From assembly GCA_964016985.1 (NCBI GenBank), contig OZ024823.1, positions 34,184,594-34,248,593 on the forward strand: a stretch of 64,000 nt of DNA, read 5' to 3'. Below the pieces are notes generated by a model. The model saw nothing but the letters and a program-made list of their open reading frames with translations, was not told where the DNA came from and made no database searches. The translations under genes and the position numbers were made by a program. Of this stretch, positions 1 through 10,370 are shown one piece after another. How positions within the stretch are numbered: position 1 is the stretch's first letter; each line of letters begins with the position of its first letter. This DNA is from Anodontia alba. Taxonomy: Eukaryota; Mollusca; Bivalvia; Lucinida; Lucinidae.

Positions 1-118
1 AGAAAATATTTCATGATCAATCTCCATGAAAGAATGTTGCTGGACCTGACAGAGATCAAACCCAGGGCCTCCTGATCACCAGTCAGATGTTCAGCTGATT
101 GAGGCCAGCCTCTGGGAC
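1..118 (-). mobile_element. SINE family A, partial copy cut by window edge
   Basis: Reverse-strand copy of the tRNA-headed SINE that recurs through the window. It shows the 'ATTGATCATGAAATATTTTC' body segment and a decayed tRNA-like head (B box around 55-65, A box around 95-108). The tail lies off the left edge. Confidence 0.8.
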
Positions 119-390
119 CTCATGATCAGAAGATGTGAGTGCTACAAGGGGCCAGTTAATAGGGTAAATATGGTATTATTATAATGGAACTGCCCATTAT
201 TACCTTTTAACAAGCAATGCTGTAATGAAGTTAAAAAGGAGATTTGGCACAGTACTGGCAACAGTCAGATATCCTTCAAACATCGTCTCTAATTCTGTCT
301 GCAACTTCGGATCATGATAATCATAATTTGCAGGTAAAGTGGTGTTTCTGAACTTGTACTTGAAGTACTGAAATGAGAATGTTTATTATT

Positions 391-583
391 ACGGTAAATG
401 TCCTAAAATTTTGTACACCAAAGTGTCTGACAAAAAATAGCATATGCATAAAGTGCGAACCTAGATCAGATCGCTTTTGAAGGTGATAAGTATTTTAAGA
501 AACAACTGCATAAAAAGCAAGCAACATTTTGCCAAAAAAGGATGAAATAAAGTGTTCAAAATTTTAGAACATTTACTGTAGTA
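391..583. mobile_element. MITE family H2b, decayed copy
   Basis: Inverted ends GGTAAATGTCCTAAAATTT on the left and a matching ACATTTAC end on the right flank a degraded hairpin core near 440-480. Better copies lie at 27295 and 55579. Confidence 0.6.
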
Positions 584-689
584 CAAATAAAACTCACCAA
601 GATATGTAAAGTTATGATACTTCAAAGCCAATGAATTTAGAAGTGTATTCAAACCAAGTGAATTTAGAAGTGTACATACCTTAACATTA

Positions 690-1040
690 GTATGCTCTGG
701 ATGACTTCAGCAGATCACAGATCATATTTGTCTTGTTTTTCTCAGACAATATGATTTGACATTTCATGCAAACTGTCTCTGTAGGAGATAATTTGCATGA
801 AATACAAAGTATTATTTTCTGGGAAAAAAAAAACCCCAAGAAATGCCAATAAGCAGTTCTTGTTAGATACCCCCACTCAGAAACCAAAACAAACGATGGG
901 CTGTAAAGACAAACATATGGACAAACAATGTGAAAACAGTATACACACACACCGAACAAACAAGAGTTTGCAGGGGGTATATATAATAGGAAAAATATTA
1001 CAAAATGTTGTCTGCTGAAATTTACTGAAGGTGAGTTCAA
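690..1040. mobile_element. MITE family H3, interrupted copy
   Basis: The H3 core GACATTTCATGCAAACTGTC (740-760) is followed by its inverse (785-805), then the right end 'TTGTCTGCTGAAATTTAC' near 1005-1025. About 180 bp of unrelated AC-rich sequence sits in the right half. ORFs across this span are repeat sequence, not genes. Confidence 0.55.
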
Positions 1041-1169
1041 CAAGTGACAAATGGGTTGCATCCAGCACTAAACAAGAATAACCAGCAGAGATCGCCCGAA
1101 CTGGTGCCTTATGGCCATGGGCAGAGTGGATGTCAAATCCAGTATATGGTCTGGAAAATGTGATGTGTT

Positions 1170-2040
1170 TAAAACTGTAACATATAGTTTCCAAGTCAAT
1201 GACCTTGACCTTAAGGTCACTGGCAAAGGCAAAACTTTGACATAAAAGTTCGAAGTCTGTGACCTTGAGTTAAAGGTCATAGGTGAAGGTGAAAGTATTG
1301 CTGAACAGATCTTCAGACTGATATCAATTATCAAACCAATTATAAACCAAATCCATACAAAAAATCTGGATTATGAGCTGTTGGAAACTTTCATGTAAAA
1401 CTTTTTTTTTTCTTTTTTTGATTTGGATTTTCAAGAATATTTCACTTATATTGAGCCAATTGTTCATCAAACATGGGCGAAAACCGGAGAACCCAGGGAA
1501 AATCCACCTGACTATCTGTAAGCAGAACTTGGCTTTCCCACATGTGACACAAGCAAGGCTTGAACCACAGCTGTAAGAAACTTAATGGATTAAGAATCAA
1601 CTCTCCTATCTACTAGGCTATAGGGGCCTGCAACTTAAATAGTGAAGTTCTGTCTCTGACCTTGACCTTTAGGCCATGGGCATTGTTGGGGTTATTGATA
1701 AATAAAGCTTTGGACCTATATCTGTGATCATACAAAATATAAACCAAACCTATTGTATGGTCTCGAAAAATTGAGCTGTTAAAATCTTTAAAGCCAACTT
1801 TAATATAAAAGTTCTGTCCGTGACCTTGACCTAGTCTGGAAAAAGAGGTGTTAAAAACTTTAACGTAAAACTTTAAACTAAAAGTTCTAAATCCTTGAAC
1901 TTAACCTTGAGGCCATAGGCGTAGTTGGGGGCATTGCTGAATAAAACTTTGGACCTATATCTATTACCATACTAAATATAAACCAAATTCATTGTGTGGT
2001 TTAAAAATATGAGGTCTTAAAAAAAACTTTAACCTTTAGT
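1170..2040. repeat. Degenerate tandem array rich in TGACCTTGACC, split by a SINE
   Basis: Copies of a unit containing 'GTGACCTTGACC', 'AGGCCATAGGC', 'TTTGGACCTATATCT' and 'TATAAACCAAA' recur at about 1195, 1265, 1655, 1820 and 1890. A family B SINE (1401-1630) interrupts the array. The motif includes TCAAGGTCA on the reverse strand, the extended nuclear-receptor half-site. Confidence 0.6.
1401..1630 (-). mobile_element. SINE family B (poly-A type), reverse copy
   Basis: Matches the copy at 45747-45983 in reverse. A tRNA-like head lies at 1545-1630 with B box GGTTCAAGCC read on the minus strand. A unique body follows, then a T-rich stretch (1399-1420) that is the reverse of a poly-A tail. Confidence 0.75.
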
Positions 2041-2476
2041 GGATGCCGACTCCAAAGCCAACTCCAAGGTAGTGCAACAGCTCTTCCTGGACTCCCTCCA
2101 GGTGAGCTAAAAACTAGAGATTTGTTTTCAGAGAAAACAGATGTCCTCCAACCTCCAACATTCTAAGTCACATGCTGAGCTCAGAAAATGAAGTCATGGT
2201 CACCAAAATCTAATCAATTCTTCACACTGCCCCAGTGGTGCATCAATGACAACAAATGACCCAAGGTAAATAGCCCAGTTCTTGATGAGATGACTTGCAA
2301 TAAGTCATTTCACATTAATCTACTCTGCCCACCATTTGTTTCCTTTTCATTTCCTTTTAAGTGATGCAAATTTCCATGTCAAAATTATTCCTTTGGATGC
2401 ATGTCCTTTCCCTTTTACAGAACAGAGTACTTGTTACACATACTGAAACAAAGCTCCAGGTAAGATATTTCTCTTT

Positions 2477-2683
2477 AACCCTTGTCATGCTGAATAAATT
2501 AAGATGCCACACCAATTTATAATTTTCAGCCAATCAGATTACTTGATCCAGACTGTTGATATAAATTCACATAATTGCAACAGTGCAGATCCAGATCAGT
2601 TGGCTTCTACAGAAGCCAACTGATCTGGATTTACACTGCTTGCAAAGACCGGGTATATCCGAGTTCAGCGGGATAAGGGTTAA
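2477..2683 (+). mobile_element. piggyBac-like TTAA MITE, family H2a
   Basis: Ends CCCTTGTCATGCTGAA and TTCAGCGGGATAAGGG are inverted and flanked by TTAA on both sides. The centre is the palindromic H2 core with GATCCAGATCAGTTGGCTTC and its complement. Confidence 0.8.
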
Positions 2684-2689
2684 CAAAGT

Positions 2690-3150
2690 ATGGATATTTT
2701 TCTTATTTCTGCATAAAAACCATATGTTGTGGGTACCCAGTAGAAGCTCCTCACCTTCTTTCTTTCTTTCATCGAATCTGGTCTACCTGATTATAACCTC
2801 AAAGGACAGTTTGATGGTGGAGGAAAGCCAGGGTAGTTTCCAGTTGTATTGAACTGTGAAAACCACTGCAACAGGGAAGGAACTACTAACCATTCCCACA
2901 TAATCATGTCCTTATGTCCCCAGCTGGACTTACCTGCACAGCAGAGGTATGCAGCTAGTCATGCGACAAATCTCTACTAACTGAGCTATTATTTCTTGAG
3001 TGTTGTTGATACTAATTAGAAGTGCCTCAGTCAGGCACATCTAATGTGTACCCACAACATATGTTTTCTTGCAGAAAATAAGAAAAAATATTTACCTGAT
3101 TCCCACCCCCCACACACACTGCCAAGGGGCCTCTTATCTGGAGCGATGCT
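2690..3150. mobile_element. MITE family H1, arms separated by insertion
   Basis: A left arm (TTTTTCTTATTTCTGC...TGTTGTGGGTACC) at 2695-2740 and a right arm (GTACCCACAACATATG) at 3048-3075 are separated by about 270 bp of unassigned sequence. The outer end 'CTCTTATCTGGAGC' is at 3130. Confidence 0.5.
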
Positions 3151-3303
3151 AAAGATACAAGAAACAGTATTTACCTCACTAGCAGTAATGAAGAAATTCC
3201 ATGGTGATAATGAGCCTAAACCCAATACATAGAATATTATGTAGACTAGAGAAAATCTGAAAAGAAAAATAATAACAGACGATTCATACCTGAGGACTTG
3301 TTA

Positions 3304-3513
3304 ACCCTTGTCCTGCTGAATAAATTAAGATGCCAGGCCCACTTCTAATTTTCAGCCAATCAGATTATTTGATCCGGATTGCTGCTATAAATTTGCATAC
3401 TCAATGGCAAACAGTGCAGATCCAGATCAGTTGGCTTCTTCAGAAGCCAAATGATCTGGATCTACACTGTTTGCAAAAGCTGGGTATATCCAGGTTCAGC
3501 AGGACAAGGGTTA
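3304..3513 (+). mobile_element. piggyBac-like TTAA MITE, family H2a
   Basis: TTAA flanks the terminal inverted repeat CCCTTGTCCTGCTGAA and its mirror CAGGACAAGGG. The central H2 hairpin lies at 3410-3475. Confidence 0.85.
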
Positions 3514-3514
3514 A

Positions 3515-3650
3515 AGAGACATATTTGGTGATATATCTTAGATCATTTTCCTTATTTCGCCATAAAAGCATATGTTGTGGGTACTGATTGGAAGCTCCTC
3601 AGCAAGGCACTTCTAATGAATAGCAACAACATATATGATTTTCAGAATTA
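3515..3650. mobile_element. MITE family H1, decayed copy
   Basis: The core reads TTATTTCGCCATAAAAGCAT then TGTTGTGGGTACTGATTGGA, with a poorly preserved opposite arm. Confidence 0.5.
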
Positions 3651-3750
3651 GAATCAGAATTCAATTTCTGGTGATACCCACATCCAACTTTGACATTCAT
3701 TCACCAGGACTTGTAATGTGGGGAATTAGTCACCAGCTAATTAGCCAGTT

Positions 3751-4206
3751 GTTAGGCCTCAACTTGAATACAGCTCCACTGTGTGGAGCCCATACACACA
3801 AACTTATAGCCGCAAAATTGATAGGGTGCAACGTAGAGCTGCCCGCTGGACTTTGAACAGATATTCAACTTACGACAGTGTAACCAAAATGCAAGCACAT
3901 CTTGGCTGGAGAGCTCTGGACCAGAGGCAAGCCAATGCTCGTCTCTGCATGTTATACAAAATCATGAACGGTCTTCTTGCCGTATCACTACCTACATATT
4001 TCCAGCAGACCACATCAAGGACACGTCATAGCCAGTCCCATCCCCTCGCAATCAGGCAGATTCATACCTCCTTCAATTTTTATAAATATTCATTCTTCCC
4101 CTTGGCTGTCTGGCAATGGAACAGACAACCCTCTAATGTTGTACTCCTGCCTACACTGACTCAGTTCAGTGTGGCAGTTCGGTCTTTCGAACACCAAATG
4201 CCATAA
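3751..4206 (+). pseudogene. LINE reverse transcriptase C-terminal remnant
   Basis: An open frame without an ATG reads through VWSPYTQ, then KIDRVQRRAARW, QANARLCMLYKIMNGLL and FFPLAVWQWNRQPSNV before a stop at 4204-4206. These are the conserved C-terminal features of non-LTR retrotransposon ORF2 of the CR1/jockey type, after the reverse-transcriptase core. The 5' catalytic part is absent, so this is a 5'-truncated dead copy, the usual outcome of target-primed reverse transcription. About 170 bp of 3' UTR follow, ending in a short TAGATAGATAG run at 4379-4389, likely the tail. The clade call is less certain than the LINE call. Confidence 0.8.
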
Positions 4207-4392
4207 ACACAACAGCCTTGTTTTTAATCTGATTTTAACCTCATCTGTTTTTAACCACACTATTATCTTTTTCACGCCTCACTATCACACTTTTTTAGCC
4301 TCACTATTCATTTCCCTTTTTCTCACGACGCGCAATCATCCTGCCTGTAATCCTTGTGAGGGGGTGTGGCAGTACTACTAGATAGATAGCTA
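4207..4392 (+). mobile_element. LINE 3' UTR and simple tail
   Basis: Continues directly from the reverse-transcriptase remnant. It is pyrimidine-rich and ends in TAGATAG repeats. Confidence 0.55.
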
Positions 4393-5230
4393 TCACCAAA
4401 TAGGTAAACATAGCCACACCATCCTCTGCACCTTCAGCAGAGGGTTAATAATCAAATTTGGAAGGACACTCAAGCCTCTTATGGTCTGAGGGAAGACTGA
4501 GTCCTTGTAAATGTCAGTTCTTGCACTGGGGTCTGAGATGTCAATGAGAGATGATTTTATGGAGAATGGAAAAAAATCCCAGAATTATCAGCTAATACCC
4601 CTCCTTAACACTAGGTTCTCTACCATATTAAAGATAAATCGGCCTAAATGTACCATAACCATGTAATCAGGCCTGCTGTAACCCTGCTGCCATATTAACT
4701 CTTAAAAATAATTAAGAATGTCATCTTTTTGTTTTTTGCTTTTGTTTTTTTTTTTAGAAAATAAGGTTTGATATTTTATTATTTTCATATGTTGGGCAGA
4801 GATTCATATGAAATGTCAAGCTATATATTTTCTAAGAAAAAAAAAATAAACCACCAAACTTAAAATTTTTGAATGATGCCCGCTACAAATCTGAATGGTG
4901 CTAAATTAAATCATAATATGTTGGCAAAAAATAAAAATATGTGTTTTTAGGGTAACATTCTCGATCCTACCTAAGTTTTTTTTGTGAAACCTAGAAATTT
5001 TTAATGTTTTCTGGAAAAAAGTTTGAATTATGTTGTTTTTATGTTGTTTTTGTTTCTTTTGGTTCATTTGGACTTTTTGCACAAAATTTTCATATTTCTA
5101 CATAGCTCTGATAATTTCAGGATTTATTTCCTTATTTCTCCATCAAAACTGTGAGTATTATTTCTAGAAAAATGAACAAAGAAAAATAAAATAGGTAAAT
5201 AAATAAATAAATAATCAAAAAAACAAAAGG
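4393..5230. other. No gene seen; AT-rich decayed repeat
   Basis: Very AT-rich, with T-runs and A-runs. A decayed H3-like hairpin may lie at 4735-4850 (AAATAAGGTTTGATATTTT and ATGAAATGTCAAGC). No coding or RNA signal. Confidence 0.5.
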
Positions 5231-5299
5231 AATTCCTAGCTACGTACCCTACTTATTTTTTCTGACAGGAAACCCTAAACTTACATATTTTTTTATTTG

Positions 5300-5455
5300 G
5301 CCTTAGCACTCTGGGTAAAATTTTCAGCAAAGACATTTTGAAATAGTTTTCTTATTTTTCCCCAGAAAAAAAGGATTGGGACTTTTCATGCAAATTGTTT
5401 CCATTGGAGATAATTTGCATAAAATGTCAAAGAATGTGAAAAATATCTCCAATCT
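5300..5455. mobile_element. MITE family H3
   Basis: Left end 'AGCACTCTGGGTAAAATTTT', then the core ACTTTTCATGCAAATTGTTT and its inverse ATAATTTGCATAAAATGTC. Confidence 0.7.
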
Positions 5456-5639
5456 GACGTAAGCCAAGAGAGTAGTAAAGATTAAGACAAGCCTTAACGG
5501 AGGCAAAGCAAGATAGGGAGGGTGAGAGTCAAAATTAGTTTTTATTAACATGATCATGTAACATATCAAGTTAACTAAAAAGTTCTTGAAATGGTTGGGT
5601 CAGGGTTGGGCTGGGTGTAAACTGGGATTTGTACAAGGG

Positions 5640-5712
5640 CTGTTAAGCATTGAAGTGTGTGTGTGTGATGGTGATGTTGGTGGGTGGTGGTGGTGGTGGG
5701 TGGGGGTGGGTT
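5640..5712 (+). repeat. GT/GGT microsatellite with G-runs
   Basis: (GT)n passes into (GGT)n and then GGGTGGGGGTGGG. At least four G-runs lie close together, so a G-quadruplex is possible. Confidence 0.85.
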
Positions 5713-5944
5713 AAGACGGCACGTGATGAGGATTTGGTCCCTTACAGCATTACTTTAAGTCATATCAGGACAATGGGAGGGTGATACATGTAATAAGAGG
5801 CTCTGTGCAATGAAGTGCCATGAGAGGGCGATAATAAAAGGCTCTGTGCAATGAAGTGCTATACAGTTGTGGGCTGAAATCCCTCTCCAGTGGAATTCAA
5901 ACCCTGGACCTTGTGTTCCGAAGTTAAGAGCATTTCTTGATGGC

Positions 5945-6110
5945 AGGTGTTTGTATCATTTTTTCTTTATTTCTGCATAAAAACATATGTTGTGGGTACT
6001 CATTAGAACTGCCTAAATAAGGCAATTATACTGATTACAAACAACATTTTTATAGAGAAATGAGAAAAAATTATCTGTAATACCCCTCTAATCTAGTCTC
6101 TATAACCCTA
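5945..6110. mobile_element. MITE family H1
   Basis: Left arm TTTCTGCATAAAAACATATG and TTGTGGGTACTCATTAGA. The right arm is partly decayed, followed by the outer end 'TACCCCTCTAATCTAGTC'. Confidence 0.65.
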
Positions 6111-6228
6111 CCCACAACTCTACCCAACTCACTCCAGGGTAAAATTTAAGTGAACTTACTACGTAGTTCACACCTTTTATGCCATTTGATTTGATATGCT
6201 ACATGACCATTTCAAAACCAGGGCCCAG

Positions 6229-6450
6229 TTGTTCAAAGCTAATGACGTCGTTAGTTAACGATTCGTTAAAATTTAAATTGTATGATATGCAAATATGCTG
6301 AAATTTTTTGCTGAAAAAATGTGAGTAAGCTTCTCACATTTTTTTCAGCAAAAAATATCAGAATATTGTATATTGAATCCGCTAAAACTGCTAACGAAAT
6401 GACCCTTAACGAGCTTGTTAAGCTAACGACGCTTTGAACAACTGGGCCCA
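6229..6450. mobile_element. MITE with GGGCCCAGTTGTTCAAAGC ends
   Basis: Terminal inverted repeats GGGCCCAGTTGTTCAAAGC and GCTTTGAACAACTGGGCCC. A subterminal inverted pair GACGTCGTTAGTTAACGA / TCGTTAGC and a central hairpin (GCTGAAAAAATGTGAG / CTCACATTTTTTTCAGC) complete it. Sister copies are at 27536 and 30359. Confidence 0.85.
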
Positions 6451-6725
6451 GTTTAATTTTGACCTTTCCTCATATTTCCCCTGTAGTCAAGTTAAAGCTG
6501 AAATATTAAATCTGTCACTAAGTAAAGAAAGATAACTGTATTAAAGTAAGCTGGACAGAATTGTCACTTCAGTATGAAATGTAGCATCATAACATATTCT
6601 ACATTACTACCAAGATTCAAATTACAACCATATTATAAAAAAACATAATTCCACAGGTCAATAAGTCTGTCTATACCACATAATACATGCATGCATACTT
6701 AACACTTATTGCGTTTTTTTTTTTT

Positions 6726-6941
6726 TTCACCCTGGTCTTGCTGAACTGGATATGCCCTGCCTTTGCAAACAGTGTAGATCCAGACGAGTTGGCTTCTGAA
6801 GAAGCCAGCTGATCTGGATCTACACTGTTTGTCATCAAGCACTTGAATTTGTATCAACAGCCTGGATCAAGTAATTTGATTGGCTGAAAATTAGAAGTGA
6901 TTGTGGCATCTTAATTTATTCAGCATGGCAAAGCTTAAGTA
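6726..6941 (-). mobile_element. piggyBac-like TTAA MITE, family H2a
   Basis: CCCTGGTCTTGCTGAA opens and TTCAGCATGGCAAAGCTTAA closes. The H2 hairpin is at 6760-6830. The left TTAA has decayed into a T-run. Confidence 0.7.
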
Positions 6942-7084
6942 CTGCTATTACATATTTATATGGTCAAGCTGAGTCTGTGGGAAAATTTACCATAGTTACC
7001 CTGAGTATTGGAACACCCTGTCTACTTACCATACTTGTCCCAAAATTGGAAATAGTCCATTCTACCACCTGCTGACATGTTTAA

Positions 7085-7185
7085 ATTACCGGTATTGCTG
7101 TATGTATGGCAAACATTGTAGACCCTGATCAGATGCCGCATTCTGTGGTGTCTGATCTGGGTCTACACTTTTTGCAAAAGCCTAT
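7085..7185. mobile_element. H2 hairpin core in unidentified element
   Basis: GCAAACATTGTAGACCCTGA faces GATCTGGGTCTACACTTTTT, with a GCCGCATTCTGTGGTG loop region. Outer ends are not clear. Confidence 0.55.
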
Positions 7186-7393
7186 CTGTCCCCATACTTA
7201 GGGTTGTTACTGTAACACTTTCTAATATACATATGAATACTGAATAATGAAGATCCCATCCAGTATAATTATGCATTTTTATGAACAGTCTATTCATGAT
7301 CATTTTGTTCACCCACACAATACAGAAATCTTATTCCCAACAGAATCTTGTGTGAGATGAACAGCATAACTCCAGATAACAGGGGGTATCAGA

Positions 7394-7607
7394 TTAACCC
7401 TTGTCCTGCTGAACCCGGATATGTCCTGCATTTGCAAACAGTGTAGATCCAGATCAGTTGGCTTCTAAAGAAGCCAACTGATCTGGAACTGCACTGTTTG
7501 CAATTAAGTAAGTGAATTTATATTAAAAATAGGATCAAAGAATCTGATTGGCTGAAAATTAGAAGTGGGTGTGGCATCTTAATGCATTCAGCATGGCAAG
7601 GGTTAAG
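7394..7607 (-). mobile_element. piggyBac-like TTAA MITE, family H2a
   Basis: TTAA followed by CCCTTGTCCTGCTGAA at the left; TTCAGCATGGCAAGGG followed by TTAA at the right. The central H2 hairpin is intact. Confidence 0.85.
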
Positions 7608-7775
7608 AGTTTTCTTATTTCTCCATGAAAACTCATGTTGAGGATACTCATTTTTCTTATTTCTCCATGAAAATATATGTTGTAGGTACTCATTAGAAGC
7701 ACCTTAGTGTGGCACTACTGATGAGTACACACAACATATATTTTCATGTCAAAATAAAAAAAAAATATCACTGCT
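7608..7775. mobile_element. MITE family H1 with duplicated left arm
   Basis: TTTTCTTATTTCTCCATGAA occurs twice in tandem (about 7612 and 7653), followed by one right arm ending in an A-run. This suggests slippage within the arm. Confidence 0.6.
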
Positions 7776-7934
7776 TTTTTGGTTGAAAAAAGGTGCCTTA
7801 TCTGTCGCTTTGGTACAGCAAAGATCCTGACCAGACAGAAAAGATGTACATACTAGTCTGGTGTTTGTATTCACACACACACATTCCAATGCCCTATACA
7901 AGGTGTTTTGTTTTGTTTTTTTTCTTCAACGGAA

Positions 7935-8095
7935 AAGTACAGATGTTTTCTTATTTCTCTAGGAAAACTTATGTTGTAGGTTCTCACAGGAAGTGCCTCA
8001 CTGAAGCACTCCTAATGAGTACCCACAACAGGTTATTGTGGAGAAATAGGAAAACTATTATGTGGGTATCTCCTCTTATCTGGAGCTAAATGCAT
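7935..8095. mobile_element. MITE family H1
   Basis: Arms around a GAAGTGCCTCACTGAAGCAC centre; the outer right end is TCTCCTCTTATCTGGAGCTA. Confidence 0.7.
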
Positions 8096-8123
8096 GTATG
8101 GGACAAAAATGTTGGTTTTCACA

Positions 8124-8330
8124 TTAACCCTTGTCCTGCTGAATAAATTAAGATGCCACACCCACTTCTAATTTTCAGCCAATCAGATTACTAGATCCAG
8201 CTATAAATTCACATACTTAATGGCAAACAGTGCAGATCCAGATCAGTTGGCTTCTTCAGAAGCCAACTGATCTGGATCCATACTGTTTGCAAAGGTAGGG
8301 TATATCCGGGTTCAGCAGGACAAGGGTTAA
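8124..8330 (+). mobile_element. piggyBac-like TTAA MITE, family H2a
   Basis: Among the cleanest copies: TTAA, CCCTTGTCCTGCTGAA, central H2 hairpin (8224-8292), then TTCAGCAGGACAAGGG and TTAA. Confidence 0.9.
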
Positions 8331-8369
8331 GTTTCACATTAGGATGACCTTATCCAGAGTCCATGGCAA

Positions 8370-8583
8370 TTAAACCCTGGTCCTGCTGAACCCCGATATG
8401 CTCTGCCTTTGCAAATAGTGTAGATCCAAATCAGTTGGCTTCTGAAGAAGCCAACTGATCTGGATCTGAACTGTTTGTCATTGAGTATGTGAATTTATAT
8501 TAACAACCTAGATCAAATAATCTGATTGGCTGAAAATTAGAAGTGGGAATGGCATCTTAATTCATTCAGCATGGCAAGGGTTA
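8370..8583 (-). mobile_element. piggyBac-like TTAA MITE, family H2a
   Basis: Opposite orientation to its neighbour 40 bp away. Ends are CCCTGGTCCTGCTGAA and TTCAGCATGGCAAGGG with a right TTAA. Confidence 0.8.
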
Positions 8584-8749
8584 AGGACAGCTTTGTCAGC
8601 CACTGTTCATTATAAGTGCCTTTCAAATTAAACATTGCTCTATTTGACCCCATTGATCCAAGTTTGTATTTTGCTTCATTCCAATGCAAATAAATCAACC
8701 TGACATGAATTTCATAGCCCTTTTTGTCTAGCTTAATTTTAGTCTGAAG

Positions 8750-8850
8750 ACACCTAACACAGTTATTGGCAAACAGAGCAGACCCAGATAAGACTTTGCA
8801 GAAACTGTGACATCTGATCAGGGTCTGCACTGTTTGTGTTAAATACAGGA
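8750..8850. mobile_element. H2 hairpin core, decayed
   Basis: GGCAAACAGAGCAGACCCAG faces TGATCAGGGTCTGCACTGTT. Confidence 0.55.
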
Positions 8851-9372
8851 ATTTCTATCAAACATAGCAATAATATTAACAAGAGGGCCTACAGCGCCCT
8901 ATTTCGCTCACCTGAGTGTTATTGTCTCTAGTATATTCTAAAAGACTATGGTTCTCTTCATAGGACTATGTACATGTTTAAAATTTGTTGAAAATGAATG
9001 TTTTGGCCCAAGGGCTACCACTGGAACAATCTTGGTAAAGGTCCACTAGATGAAGCTACATATCAAATATCAAAGACCTGGGCATTATGGTTTCAGTCAA
9101 GAAGATTTTTAAAGGATTTTCCTATGTTAGTCTATGTAAAACATGTTGGCCCATGGGTAGGGCCATTTTTGGCCCCAGGGCTATAATTTGAACAATCTTG
9201 CTAGAGGTCCTCTAGATGAAGCTACATACCAAATATCCAAGACCGGGGCCTTCTGGTTTCAGACAAGATTTTTAAAGGTTTTTTTCCTATAAGGGTCTAT
9301 GTATAACATGTTGGCCCCTAGCTAGGACCGGGACAATTTTGATCCCAGGGCTATAATTTGAACAATCTTGGT

Positions 9373-10370
9373 TAGAGGTGAAACGATTCACCGAAAACTC
9401 GATACATCGTGATACATGAACTACGATTCGGTTCACGATATTTTTTTCTTTATTTTCGGTTCGGTTTGGTTCGACGATCAGTGCCAAAAAATACAGAAAT
9501 GGGCCGAAACGGCCGGTAGTTTATATTGGCGCTTATATCAATTAATCGGGAAAAAATTCAGAAAAGAAACAGAAGTTACCTCTGAAATAGCCCAAATTAA
9601 TTTTTCATAGGTCAGCCTATCTTTTGTCTGTGTATTTATTCTAAATTTCACTTGTAAAATGCAAAAGTTATTTTTCGATTCTGCATTGCAGGAGCGAAAC
9701 TCAAGTTCAAAATGGCGGATCGCGAGATCGAAAATGTGCCAGCAAAATACAAGTCGAAAGTGTGGCAATATTTCGGCTTTGAAAAGACTGTTGACAACGG
9801 CGTCAAGTCGGTTAATAAAACAAAAACTGTATGCAAAGTGTGTCAGAGTGATATTTCCTATGCTATGGGCACTACCACTTATATGTTTACACATTTACAA
9901 AGGAAACATCCTTTATGTAGGGGAAATGTGTGTGCTTTATTTTTTTCATATCTTCTATCACATAAAGAATGTGAATGCCTGTTACAAGTGGTTATAACAA
10001 GCTCTCACAGTCTGTAATTTTTCAGCTGTAAACAACACTACATGTTTTGTCAGATTTTAGCATAGACCTGTTAATGGGTGCAATGCATGTTCAGGGACTT
10101 TACATTCCTAAAGGGAAAAATCCAGATCTCATATGATCTAGTCACTAGTGTAACAGTAGAATTTTACTGAATTGTTTCCATTTTTAAAGTTTAATGTTAC
10201 AATAAATTTTTACAGTTTAATGTTACAATAAAATTTTTGTTCCACATTTAGCTTTCTTTTCCAGCCAGAGATCCTAAATAAAATGTATCGCGATACATAT
10301 CGTTTCGTATCGTGAGGCGCGTATCGCAATATGTATCGTATCGTGAGGTGAGCATATCGTTGCAGCCCTA
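9373..10370 (+). mobile_element. Non-autonomous hAT transposon with BED finger
   Basis: The 8-bp direct repeat ATCTTGGT flanks the element at 9365-9372 and 10371-10378, matching the hAT signature. Ends are inverted: TAGAGGTGAAACGATT on the left and, read inward from the right, TAGGGCTGCAACGATA (12 of 16 match). Subterminal 'CGATACATCGTGATAC' repeats lie at both ends. It sits inside one unit of the surrounding tandem array, so the empty site is the neighbouring unit sequence. The catalytic transposase domain is missing. Confidence 0.92.
9712..9945 (+). pseudogene. BED-type zinc finger, transposase N-terminal fragment
   Basis: The frame from the ATG at 9712 begins MADREIENVPAKYKSKVWQY. Residues C41, C44, H61 and H66 give a CX2CX16HX4H finger, with aromatic residues near W18 and F21 as in BED domains of hAT transposases and ZBED proteins. 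After about residue 70 the frame runs into AT-rich sequence without homology, so either a splice donor or a deletion ends the domain. An acceptor-like TGCATTGCAG lies 20 bp before the ATG. Its position inside a hAT element with intact ends argues for a transposon remnant rather than a host gene. Confidence 0.8.

Noticed and set aside
687..1061. 124-codon minus-strand frame
   Set aside because: Lies across an interrupted H3 element; composition is of repeat type.
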